From assembly GCA_016213775.1 (NCBI GenBank), contig JACQZR010000187.1, positions 1 through 49,491 on the forward strand: a DNA stretch of 49,491 bases, written 5' to 3'. The translations under genes were made by a program, and so were the position numbers. The notes beneath the pieces are model-generated. The model was not told where the DNA came from. It searched no databases and worked only from the letters and a program-made list of their open reading frames with translations. The stretch's first letter is position 1; every line of letters starts with the position of its first letter. Origin of the DNA: Acidobacteriota bacterium. Its GTDB lineage: Bacteria > Acidobacteriota > Terriglobia > Bryobacterales > Bryobacteraceae. This document shows positions 25,633-33,581 of the stretch, in pieces.

Positions 25633-25673
25633 AAACGCCGCACTCAGGCTTGATCAAAGCCGGCGCGGCGTTT
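25633..25673. terminator. strong hairpin with T-rich flank upstream of the acid-sugar operon
   Basis: AAACGCCGC (25633-25641) pairs perfectly with GCGGCGTTT (25665-25673), and inside it GGCTT/AAGCC forms a second stem around GATCA. On the minus strand the hairpin is followed by GTGTTTTTCG before the first operon gene, the form of an intrinsic terminator. It lies 29 bases upstream of that gene's ATG and 436 bases downstream of the sulfatase stop, so it may end the sulfatase transcript or attenuate the operon. Confidence 0.5.
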
Positions 25674-25802
25674 ATGCTCTCTGTTTTCTCTCTCTTGGAA
25701 TCGGACGATGCGAAGTTTCTATAGGTGGCCCTCCCTGCGAGATTCTTTCGGCCTTCTGAACTTGGTTGCCCTGTTCATCTGCCTTCAACTGGTAACGCGT
25801 AA

Positions 25803-26042
25803 CTGGCGAGCAAAGAGGGACACTTTTCTCGAAGAAATTATGTGGACCCCTGTGTCACCGCTGTTTACGGCAGGTTGCGGCGAGCAGATTTTCTTCTCGC
25901 GATCGAAACCCCGGCGGCGCAGGCGGGGCTGTTCGAACGACCGGAATGCGAGGCTCCGGGGCAGAAACTGGCGGAGCGGACAGCGTTCGTCATCTGTCAT
26001 GACGGTGGGAGAAAAGCGGCGGCATGGACGGCGTACGAACTG
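25803..26042 (+). pseudogene. possible fragment of a DNA/RNA non-specific endonuclease
   Basis: In this frame, which is open from after a TAA at 25800-25802, the segment TAFVICHDGGRKAAAWTAYEL resembles the substrate-proximal strand-helix (Y..SYd....P.W.AY.L) of NUC1-type nucleases. The catalytic DRGH-type motif and most of the domain are absent and codon usage is poor, so at best this is a decayed remnant. Nothing else is supported in the 505-bp gap 25605-26109 except the hairpin at its left end. Confidence 0.25.
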
Positions 26043-26109
26043 ACTCTATCGATGGCCGGCGCAGCGGGCATCGAAAGTCGATCCGCTGGTCGCGCTTCGG
26101 GAAGAGTAG

Positions 26110-27573
26110 TTACTTCTTCGTCCAGGTGTGCGTGGCGAAATCGAAGTTGTAGGCGTCGCGCTCCGGCACCGGCTTGACGCTGGACGCCGGCATGTACTTC
26201 GCCAGCTCGCGCTTCACCGCCGCATGTTTCGGATCGGCGGCGATGTTGCGGTACTCGTTCGGATCCGCGAAGCGATCGTACAACTCCTCGGTGCCGTCCT
26301 TGTAGCGTATGTAGCGCCAGCGTTCCTCGCGCACGGCATGATTGTCCGGCTCGAACGTGGAGACCACCGGCTTGTGCTTCGCCTTCGGATTCTTCAAAAG
26401 CGGAACCAGGCTCTCGCCTTCCAATTCCTTGCGCGGAGGCAATCCGCACAACTCCACGAGTGTCGGATAGATGTCCAGCAGGCTTACCGGCTGCTTGCGG
26501 GCGGTGCCGGCGGCAGCCATGCCGGGTCCTGCCATGATGAGCGGCACGTGCGTCGACCGCTCCCACAGCGTTGACTTGTGCCAGTGCTGCTTCTCGCCCA
26601 AGTGCCACCCGTTGTCGGACCACAACACTACGATCGTGTTGCCGGCATGCGGGCTGGCATCGAGCGCTTTGATCATGCGGCCGACCAGCGCATCGGCGAA
26701 ACTGATGCTTGCCAGATAGGCGCGCACCGCATCCTTCCACTTGCCTTCCTTGAGAATGCGCGTATGCTCGCTGCGGCGGAACGCAGCCATCCGCTTGCCT
26801 TCCGCGGGGACGTCGTCGAGGTCGTTCTCCGGAACCTCCGGAAGCCGCGGATCGGGATACATGTCGAAGTATTCCTTGGGTGCGAACATCGGGATGTGCG
26901 GATGCCACAGCCCCACCGCGAGAAAAAACGGTTTCTTCTGTTCGCGTTTCAGGAACTCCGCGCCCCATTCCACGGCCTTGTAGTCGCCGTATTCGCTCGC
27001 TGGCTTCGGCAGCACGCCCCAATCGAACTCACCTTGAAAATTCGTCAAGCCGTTGAACGGATGACCTTCCGGGTTCGGTATCTTCTTCACCCACGGATAC
27101 CATTCCAGCCGGCGGTACCACGGGTCATCAAAAACCTGCCAGTGAAATTCGTCCCATTGATCGGGCGGATTGAACCCGGCCACATGATGGAACACTTTGC
27201 CCATGCCCGCGACGTGATAGCCATTGGCGCGGAAATGCATCGGCAACGTGACAGCCTTGGGTAGCGCGGGCTTCCACCATTGATCGTTGCCGTACACGCC
27301 AGTGGTGGAGGGCCGCATGCCGGTGAGCAGCGCAGTTCGCGATGGGTTGCACAGCGGCGCAGCGCAGTGCGCGTTGGAGAACAGCACACCGCGCCGCGCC
27401 AGCGCATCAATGTTCGGAGTGCGAACGCCGGGATAGCCTCCGAGGCAACCCACCCAGTCGTTCATGTCATCCACTGACAGGAACAACACGTTGGGCGGCT
27501 GCTTGGCGCCTATCAATGATGGCAAGGAGGCAGCGCCCAATGCGGCTCTGAGAAAATCCCGGCGGTTCGGCAT
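26110..27573 (-). CDS. secreted type I sulfatase (iduronate-2-sulfatase-like)
   Basis: 487 residues with a Tat-type signal (MPNRRDFLRAALGAASLPSL, twin Arg at 4-5). The fold starts with NVLFLSVDDMNDW, where D35 and D36 bind calcium. The sulfatase signature CNPSRTALLTG sits at residues 75-85 with C75-x-P-S-R79, so the Cys should be matured to formylglycine. Later landmarks are LWHPHIPMFAP, VLWSDNGWHLGEKQHWHKST (metal and substrate ligands) and STHVPLIMAGPG. The overall pattern resembles iduronate/heparan-type sulfatases of planctomycetes and acidobacteria. No formylglycine-generating enzyme gene is in view. It follows the MFS gene by 3 bases, so transport and desulfation of the same sugar are probably linked. 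Confidence 0.93.
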   Translation of the reverse strand: MPNRRDFLRAALGAASLPSLIGAKQPPNVLFLSVDDMNDWVGCLGGYPGVRTPNIDALARRGVLFSNAHCAAPLCNPSRTALLTGMRPSTTGVYGNDQWWKPALPKAVTLPMHFRANGYHVAGMGKVFHHVAGFNPPDQWDEFHWQVFDDPWYRRLEWYPWVKKIPNPEGHPFNGLTNFQGEFDWGVLPKPASEYGDYKAVEWGAEFLKREQKKPFFLAVGLWHPHIPMFAPKEYFDMYPDPRLPEVPENDLDDVPAEGKRMAAFRRSEHTRILKEGKWKDAVRAYLASISFADALVGRMIKALDASPHAGNTIVVLWSDNGWHLGEKQHWHKSTLWERSTHVPLIMAGPGMAAAGTARKQPVSLLDIYPTLVELCGLPPRKELEGESLVPLLKNPKAKHKPVVSTFEPDNHAVREERWRYIRYKDGTEELYDRFADPNEYRNIAADPKHAAVKRELAKYMPASSVKPVPERDAYNFDFATHTWTKK

Positions 27574-27576
27574 AAC

Positions 27577-28701
27577 TTACAGCGCCAGGCTGAGCAGCAG
27601 CATCACCACGGAGCAAACCGGCAGAACCAGAAGCGCCTTCTTCAGTCCCTTCGGATCGTCGCCGGCAATGCCGCCAATGATGGGTGAGCTGATGACGAGT
27701 CCGAACCATCCGGCGGTCACCGCAATACCCGTTGCAGTGGCGGCCATCTGCGGGAACTTCGCGTTGACGATTGCGAGCGCGGTGGGGAACACCGGAGCCA
27801 TCGCCACACCGGCGAGGAAAACCAGCACCCACGCCGTTGACGGATTGCCGGTCTGGAGCATCATGAAGGTGGTGATTGCCATCAACACCGACGAGCCGAG
27901 CAGGACTTGTTCGGGAGCGACGCCGGTTAACACCTGCGAGACAACGACGCGGCCGATGAGCAAGCCGAGAGCGAAGCCGAGAGAGAGGATGGTCAACGCT
28001 TTGGCTTCACTTACGCCTTGAGCGATGAGGTGCCGCACGAGCCAGTTCCACACGCCCACTTCCGCTGCCACGTAGACGAACAGCACCAGCGCGAGCATGA
28101 TTAGCGGCACCTGGCTGAGCAGTCCCACCGCGTCGCCGAACTGGAACGACACCTGGCCGGCAGCGCTGGGCATTTCCGTAATGGCGTGATCGAGAAACGT
28201 GATGCCCACCAGCGAGCCCGCGAACAGCAGCAACCGGTTGGCGTTGTTCTGGAACAGCTTGGCCGCAATCAGCGGCGTCACCAGGCCGCCGAGCCCGAAA
28301 AAGAGGTTCAACAGATTGTAGACACCCGCGGTTGTCAGCGACTCCATTTTGATGAAGGGAGGGAGCGTGTTGGCGGCCGTGACGATCGCACCGCCGCCGG
28401 TGCCGAGGGTCAACATCATCGCGGCGATAGGGGTGAATCCTTTCACCGTCCGCAATCCGAAGAGCGCGATGAAGATGAGGCCCAACCCGAGTAGAAGACC
28501 GATCTTCTTGCCCTGAATGTCGGTGAGTGGTCCCACGAAGAAGGAGCCGATCATCAGTCCCACGGCCTGTGCCATGGCGATGCTGCCGTTTTGTTTCGGC
28601 GTGAGGGAAAAGCGTTTCGAGAGTTCGGGCAGGATCGTGCCGAGCATGGCGGCGATCATCCCGTAGACGAAGATGGCGAGTACTGCAGCAAGGATCAACA
28701 T
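27577..28701 (-). CDS. MFS transporter (fucose-permease-like, sugar)
   Basis: 374 residues and 11-12 membrane helices with MFS loops such as GPLTDIQGKKIGLLLG (A-loop) and a Pro/Gly-rich helix (FLAGVAMAPVFPTALAIV). The shape resembles FHS/FucP-type sugar carriers more than ACS anion carriers. It directly precedes the sulfatase on the same strand (3-base gap), so a desulfated or sulfated sugar is a likely substrate, by context only. The ATG at 28701 starts right on the first helix; a GC-rich upstream extension in another frame is spurious. Confidence 0.85.
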   Translation of the reverse strand: MLILAAVLAIFVYGMIAAMLGTILPELSKRFSLTPKQNGSIAMAQAVGLMIGSFFVGPLTDIQGKKIGLLLGLGLIFIALFGLRTVKGFTPIAAMMLTLGTGGGAIVTAANTLPPFIKMESLTTAGVYNLLNLFFGLGGLVTPLIAAKLFQNNANRLLLFAGSLVGITFLDHAITEMPSAAGQVSFQFGDAVGLLSQVPLIMLALVLFVYVAAEVGVWNWLVRHLIAQGVSEAKALTILSLGFALGLLIGRVVVSQVLTGVAPEQVLLGSSVLMAITTFMMLQTGNPSTAWVLVFLAGVAMAPVFPTALAIVNAKFPQMAATATGIAVTAGWFGLVISSPIIGGIAGDDPKGLKKALLVLPVCSVVMLLLSLAL

Positions 28702-28766
28702 GGATTTGCGATCTTACCAAAACGCGCTCTCGCGTGCATTGGCGTTGCGAGGCATGTCCAGGCGCG

Positions 28767-29240
28767 CTACTTCTCCAATGCCCGCTTCCAGGCCGAGAGT
28801 TGACCCAAATGAAACGCAGTGTGTCCGACAAGAACCGAGATCACCGCATGCCCCACCGTGGGCAGAACGGCACGGTAGTTCTCGTCCGGCAGCGATGCCC
28901 GCATGCCTCGCAGTCCCAGTTTACGGATGCGATCGACCACCCGGCCGGCCGCGTCGTCGTATGCCTGGAGGAGGAATTCTTTTGGGGGATAAGCGGTCCT
29001 CTTCGGCACCGGTTGCGTCCCTTGACCAAACAGGGGATCCCAGCGATCATCCAGCCAGTGCGGTATGCCCAACTCCTCGCCCATTGCCTGGCAACTCACG
29101 ATGAGGTGGCCAAGCGTCCAGGCCACGTGGTTGGGCAACCCGCGTGGTTGCACCGCGATCGACTCCTCATCCACCGTCTGGGCCAGCGCGACGATTTGCT
29201 GACGCAACAGTTCGTACGCGTTGAGGGTCTCGTCGATCAT
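28767..29240 (-). CDS. DinB-like (DUF664/YfiT) four-helix metal-binding protein
   Basis: 157 residues, four helices. The metal-binding histidines of the DinB/YfiT fold are visible: H38 and H45 in NHVAWTLGHLI, and a last helix with VGHTAFHLGQLSAW. Such proteins bind a divalent metal and include thiol transferases (bacillithiol, mycothiol) and many of unknown activity. It is 3 bases downstream of tssK on the same strand and probably shares its transcript. A link to type VI secretion is not known; the pairing is notable but may be chance. Confidence 0.85.
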   Translation of the reverse strand: MIDETLNAYELLRQQIVALAQTVDEESIAVQPRGLPNHVAWTLGHLIVSCQAMGEELGIPHWLDDRWDPLFGQGTQPVPKRTAYPPKEFLLQAYDDAAGRVVDRIRKLGLRGMRASLPDENYRAVLPTVGHAVISVLVGHTAFHLGQLSAWKRALEK

Positions 29241-29243
29241 GCA

Positions 29244-30593
29244 TTACTCAGGCAACAGAATGATCAGTTCCATCTGCGGAGCCGGGAAATCGCCCGGCAC
29301 ATACGCCGCGAGATTGCGAGCGCGGAGCACCGCTTCCCAATAGACGCCGCTCATGTTGAGGCTGAAGTACTGATGATTCAGCTTCACCGGAATGGCGCTC
29401 GGCGGGCGCGGATTGTGCGTCAGCAACACGCCCGGCAGCGCCTGCCGCACGAGGTGTTCAATATGATTGGCCGAGCACACCTTCACAAGCGAAGGCACCT
29501 TGGCGATCAACTCGCCTTCGTTCATGTCCGCATTAATGGCCAGGTACATCCGTGTGTCGCGGAAATACTTATCGTCGGCCAGCGCGGTGGCGTAAATGTG
29601 GGGCTGTACGAGCTTCAACGGCAGCGAGATGAAGTTGCTCGGAACAACGGTTTCCAGTAGATTGCGCAGCTTCTCGTCCAGGTCGGTGAACGGCGGCTCG
29701 AGGTCGTCATGCAAGTACTTGGGCAGATCGCGCGGATGCACAGTGGGAGAGAAGGTGGTGAGCGATCCCGCTAGGGAAAGCATCGTTTCAAACAGCTCGT
29801 GCGGATGCCCCCGCTTGGTTTCAAACAGGTGTTGAAACAGCGGGAAGTGCGAATTGATGGTATACAACAGCCAGAAATTGGCAATGTCGGACGAGCCGAA
29901 ATCGGCCAGCGTCAGATTCTTCTGCCTGCGCAAGCCGGCGAGAATGCTGCTCTTGGCGGAGAGGATCTCCACGAGGCGCCTCGCGATCACCATCAGATAG
30001 TCGCTCGACTCCATGGAGAGGAGCGCCGGCAGAAACTTGGCGTCAAACTGCAAAGTGCCGGCCGAAGTCTTGCTCACGCGGGCCACGCGCAGAAAGGAAT
30101 AGCCCTTCAGATTCTCGCCTTCAAAGAGGAAGCGAAAGTTCTTGCGGGCCACCTGGATCGGTTTCTCGTTCAGGCCGGTATTCTCATCGCGGAGCATGAG
30201 GACGTCGGCCACAAACCGCGTGTCGCTGCTGCGCGCGGCCATCGCGACGTTCAGGCCCTGTTCGCGGTAGGCCGGTATCGCCAGGTAGACGTCGCAGCTC
30301 GTCTGGTCTTTCTCAAAGTAATCGGCGATAGGGCGCATTGGCGGCCCCTGATCGGATTCGGGTATCTCAAATAACAGACCATCGGGAAAGATCCCGGAAG
30401 CGCGTGTCAGGGCAATCTGGCCTGCGGCCAGCGCTTCCTGGTCGAGCCTCATTTCCCGAAAGCCCCACGGGTACGAACTCAACGCGGACATCTGGAATTG
30501 CAGCGTGTTGTCGAGAAAGCGGTCCTGGCTTTGCAGATACTGCGCGTTGAGAAAAGTCCCCTTCATCCAAATGACTGGCTGCAATCGTTTCAT
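29244..30593 (-). CDS. tssK: type VI secretion baseplate subunit TssK (isolated gene)
   Basis: 449 residues, the family length. The N-terminus PVIWMKGTFLNAQYLQSQDRFL matches in style the TssK shoulder domain (PV.W.eG.fL.pQhfQ..DR); I quote only the pattern. The middle has long helices with LFQHLFETKRGHPHELFETM, where the TssK neck/head boundary falls, and the C-terminal receptor-like domain ends LAAYVPGDFPAPQMELIILLP. TssK trimers anchor the T6SS baseplate to the membrane complex. No tssF, tssG, tssE, tssJLM, hcp or vgrG lies in the window. The gene is intact and diverges from a methyltransferase with a 56-bp spacer. Confidence 0.85.
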   Translation of the reverse strand: MKRLQPVIWMKGTFLNAQYLQSQDRFLDNTLQFQMSALSSYPWGFREMRLDQEALAAGQIALTRASGIFPDGLLFEIPESDQGPPMRPIADYFEKDQTSCDVYLAIPAYREQGLNVAMAARSSDTRFVADVLMLRDENTGLNEKPIQVARKNFRFLFEGENLKGYSFLRVARVSKTSAGTLQFDAKFLPALLSMESSDYLMVIARRLVEILSAKSSILAGLRRQKNLTLADFGSSDIANFWLLYTINSHFPLFQHLFETKRGHPHELFETMLSLAGSLTTFSPTVHPRDLPKYLHDDLEPPFTDLDEKLRNLLETVVPSNFISLPLKLVQPHIYATALADDKYFRDTRMYLAINADMNEGELIAKVPSLVKVCSANHIEHLVRQALPGVLLTHNPRPPSAIPVKLNHQYFSLNMSGVYWEAVLRARNLAAYVPGDFPAPQMELIILLPE

Positions 30594-30649
30594 TCGTCAC
30601 TAACGTACCAGATTGCGCCCGGTTCGCGAGCGAGGTTCAATATAGGAGC

Positions 30650-32155
30650 ATGTCGCGGCACAACTTCCCACTCCGCATGGGGCCAGGTGCGGCCTTTGAA
30701 ACCGTGCGCAACTTTCTCCGCGAGGCAGACTTCACCGATACATTTCTGCGCGCCCACTTCCAGATTCCCGGACTCTACACGTTTCTCTATAGCGTTGGGG
30801 TGCAAGGCGAGCACATCCGTCGTCACTATTCGCATCCCGCTACGGCGGTGCTGCTGGCGCGCCTGCTCATTGAAGGACAACCGTTCACGGGGCAGGAGCT
30901 GAGTGCGAAACTGCCTGAGAGCTTTCTCGATGCGCTCAAGGATCTGGGTCTGCTGGAACGGTGCAGGACCGGCTGGCAGTGTCCGGTACTCCTGATGCCG
31001 CCGATGGGTTTCTGGGTGGCGTCGGACCGCGGTGCGCGCCCGGGCGCCAATGTCTACCAGGAAGGCGACTACGTCATGAGCGGAGTGGAGCGCGTTTGCT
31101 GGGACTACGCTTCGCGAATTTCCATGAGGCCGTGCCGCAAATTTCTCGACATGGGGACGGGATCGGGACTGGGTGCGCTTTTGGGATCGCGCTGCGCCGA
31201 AGATGTCTATGGCATCGACATCACGGATCGCGCGGTTCAGTTCGCCAGCTTCAACCGTGCACTGAATGGCATCGAGAATCTGACATTCCTGCAGGGCGAC
31301 ATGTTCGCACCAGTGGCCGGAATGCAGTTCGATCGCATCACGGCGAACCTGCCGTTTGAGCCGCCGCTGAAGAAGAACCTCATCTTCTCGGTTGGTGGCG
31401 AAGACGGCGAAGCTATCATCCATCGTTTTGTCTCGGAGGTTGCACCGTTTTTGGCGCCCGGCGGCCGCGTGTTCGCGCTTGTTCTGGGGACCGACCGCGA
31501 GAGTGGCGACTTTGAGGACCGCATCCGCCAGTGGCTTGGGGCGGCCGCCAGTGAGTGCGACGTCGCTCTCCTGGTGACTCAGAAGTTTTCGCCGGTTGAG
31601 TACGCCACACAGCAGATCATCGGTGAGGGCGAAGGACTTTGGAAGGCGCATGAGTGGGACGCCTTCTACCGCAAACTCGATGCACGCCAGGTTGTGTTGG
31701 CGCATCTTCTGATTCAGAAGCGGGCAACTGAACGTCCGGTGTTCTTCACTCGCCGCGACTTCGGCCCATTGACCGGGCTTGCGGAAATGGAGTGGCTTCT
31801 CGACTGGGAAACTTTCATTCGTGAGCCCGGCTTTGAGGAGCTTCTATTGGCAACAGTTGCGGAGCCAACCTCAGACTGGGAATTGCTGGTCCGGCACGCG
31901 CTTCGCGAAGGTGCGCTGAAAGCCCAGAGCTACACCTTTGTGAAGAAGCATCCCTTCGCGGTGGAGCTGGAAGCCCCTCCATGGATGGGCATGCTCGCCA
32001 GCAGTTGCGATGGCAAGAAGACCGTCGGGGAACTGTGTCAAAGCTTCACCGCGAAGGGACTGAGTCGCGAGCAGTTTCTGGCGGGGGCGACGGCATTGTT
32101 TTCGGCCGATGTGCTGCGGATGAACGGTCATGCACCGCCGTCCAGCGGAGTGTGA
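30650..32155 (+). CDS. SAM-dependent methyltransferase (small-molecule or protein, NxPF-type)
   Basis: 501 residues. An N-terminal helical region (1-120) precedes a class I methyltransferase domain: motif I FLDMGTGSGLGALLGS (165-180), acidic D190 in VYGIDITD, and the catalytic-type motif ANLPFEPP at 232-239. NLPF replaces NPPY/NPPF, which in related enzymes binds the target nitrogen of a glutamine, adenine or guanine. About 170 further residues follow, including a Trp-rich helix (MEWLLDWETFI). The mix resembles PrmC/RlmG-like or HemK-type enzymes with an additional domain. The target is unknown; a link with the divergent tssK is only positional. Start at ATG 30650. Overlaps the degraded regulator at its 3' end by 28 bases. 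Confidence 0.82.
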   Translation: MSRHNFPLRMGPGAAFETVRNFLREADFTDTFLRAHFQIPGLYTFLYSVGVQGEHIRRHYSHPATAVLLARLLIEGQPFTGQELSAKLPESFLDALKDLGLLERCRTGWQCPVLLMPPMGFWVASDRGARPGANVYQEGDYVMSGVERVCWDYASRISMRPCRKFLDMGTGSGLGALLGSRCAEDVYGIDITDRAVQFASFNRALNGIENLTFLQGDMFAPVAGMQFDRITANLPFEPPLKKNLIFSVGGEDGEAIIHRFVSEVAPFLAPGGRVFALVLGTDRESGDFEDRIRQWLGAAASECDVALLVTQKFSPVEYATQQIIGEGEGLWKAHEWDAFYRKLDARQVVLAHLLIQKRATERPVFFTRRDFGPLTGLAEMEWLLDWETFIREPGFEELLLATVAEPTSDWELLVRHALREGALKAQSYTFVKKHPFAVELEAPPWMGMLASSCDGKKTVGELCQSFTAKGLSREQFLAGATALFSADVLRMNGHAPPSSGV

Positions 32156-33241
32156 TGGCCCGGTTCGGCCGCCGATTTGCATTTGTCGAGGAACTCCCCG
32201 GGCGGTTCCAGTTCGAGCTGCGGTAGCAGCGAATAAGTGTCCGCTAAGGCTGCATAAGCCGCCACGTAGGCCGGATCGATCTCGACGGCTTGGTTTAGAT
32301 AGAAGATGCTCTTGTGTAGCGCCTCCGGGGTGAAGCGATACCAGAAGTACCGGCCTTTCAGGTATGCTTCGTAGGCCTCCGGCTTTACCCGCCTCGACCG
32401 CGCCAGTTCCCGGTCCGCGGGGCAGCCGGAGCCTGAGCGCGCGGCGTATTTCCGACGCAATCCGCTCCTGGACGTCGAACAGCCCGGCAACGTCTGCGTC
32501 GTATGCATGTGACCAGATGTGCGCACGCGTACCGGTGTCTACCAACTGAGCGACCACGCGGAGCTTGTCGCCGTCCTTTCGGACACTGCCTTCGAGCGCC
32601 CACTCTGCCTTGACCCGCTCCCCGATTGCCCGCACGTCCTCGGAGTGGTTTTTGAAACGGAAGGCGGAAGTCCGCGCTACCACGCGCAATTCTCGTATGG
32701 CGGCAAGCGCGTTCGTGATCTCTTCGGTGAACCCGTCGCTGATGTACTCGTTGGCCGGGTCCGGACTCAGGTTGAGGAATGGCAACACAACGATCGAGGG
32801 AGGCTTGGCGCTGGGGCGGGTCCACAGCAGCAGTACGGCTGTGATGGCGGCCAGGCACACTCCTGCGCCGGCCAGTAGTGTGCGTCGATTGATCGGCCAA
32901 CGGCGCGAAGACATCCGTTGCTGAAAGCGGAAGGTGAGGACATATCCACGGTCCGGGAAATTGATCACGACGGGATCGCCCCGTCCATCCACTTCGTAGT
33001 ACTCCTTCAACTTTGCACGCAACCTGCGCGCCTCGACACGAACGATCGTGTCCTGGCGAGGGTCGAAGTCCTCGCTGGGTCGAATACGCGCACGCCAATG
33101 AGGTATTCCTTTAGCGGCCCCGGATCTTCGCCAAGCGTATGTTCTACGGTGGAGCGAAGAAAACGGCCCATCCGCTCGGAAGCCTTGAATGGCCCGCTGG
33201 AGAGAACCTTGCGGAGGTCACTTCGATCGTCTGTCGTTCAT
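32128..33241 (-). pseudogene. broken winged-helix / TolB_N / TPR transcriptional regulator
   Basis: Three frames hold successive pieces of one protein. Near 33,230-33,080: KVLSSGPFKASERMGRFLRS and EHTLGEDPGPLKEYLIGV, the N-terminal part of a CadC-like wHTH. After a one-base shift near 33,075-33,082: EDFDPRQDTIVRVEARRLRA, completing the domain, then a membrane helix (LLAGAGVCLAAITAVLLLW) and a TolB_N-like domain (SIVVLPFLNLSPDPANEYIS, VLEGSVRKDGD-like, IWSHAYDADVAGLFDVQERI). After a second shift near 32,410-32,430: KPEAYEAYLKGRYFWYRF, the first TPR unit, before truncation at 32128. Intact relatives run 300+ residues further. A third lesion seems present at the start (ATG 33241, frame lost within 8 codons). 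Frameshifts could be assembly errors, but the truncation supports decay. Confidence 0.85.
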
Positions 33242-33581
33242 CCTGCGTCAACTTGGACGTTATTGTACGACAGGCCAACGGACAAGGAGGCAGTTCGGTG
33301 TGATGCGAGTCCCAATTCCGCGGAAGCCTTCGAACAGGAATTAACCCGCCCGTCGAGAAGTAATCGGATTCTCTTGGAGGCCGGGATGACAACGCGCAGC
33401 ATGTAGGTCTCTGATCTGAAAGTAGCGTGCTCTGATCGCCGCCGGTGGGCCGACCGCCAAGTTCGAAACGCGTCCACGATGGGGAGCCAAATTCCATCTC
33501 GTTGATTCCATCGACTCGTCTTCAGGTTCGAATCCTAACTGGGGTAGGCTAGGAAACGCTAGAGGGATGGCATGCCGATCT
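33242..33581. other. 340-bp gap without a supported gene; contains a tRNA-like T-arm
   Basis: No frame here reads as a protein I can support. At 33522-33547 there is TCAGG-TTCGAAT-CCTAA, a T-arm (4 of 5 pairs, consensus loop) followed by an acceptor-like CTGGGGT and A. A cloverleaf upstream is not evident, so this would be only a tRNA 3' fragment, as left by integration of mobile DNA. The remainder probably includes the former regulator's promoter. Confidence 0.4.

Noticed and set aside
25997-27022. A 341-codon minus-strand frame inside the sulfatase gene
   Set aside because: Off-frame relative to an intact sulfatase; Arg/Gly-rich composition and no recognisable domain.
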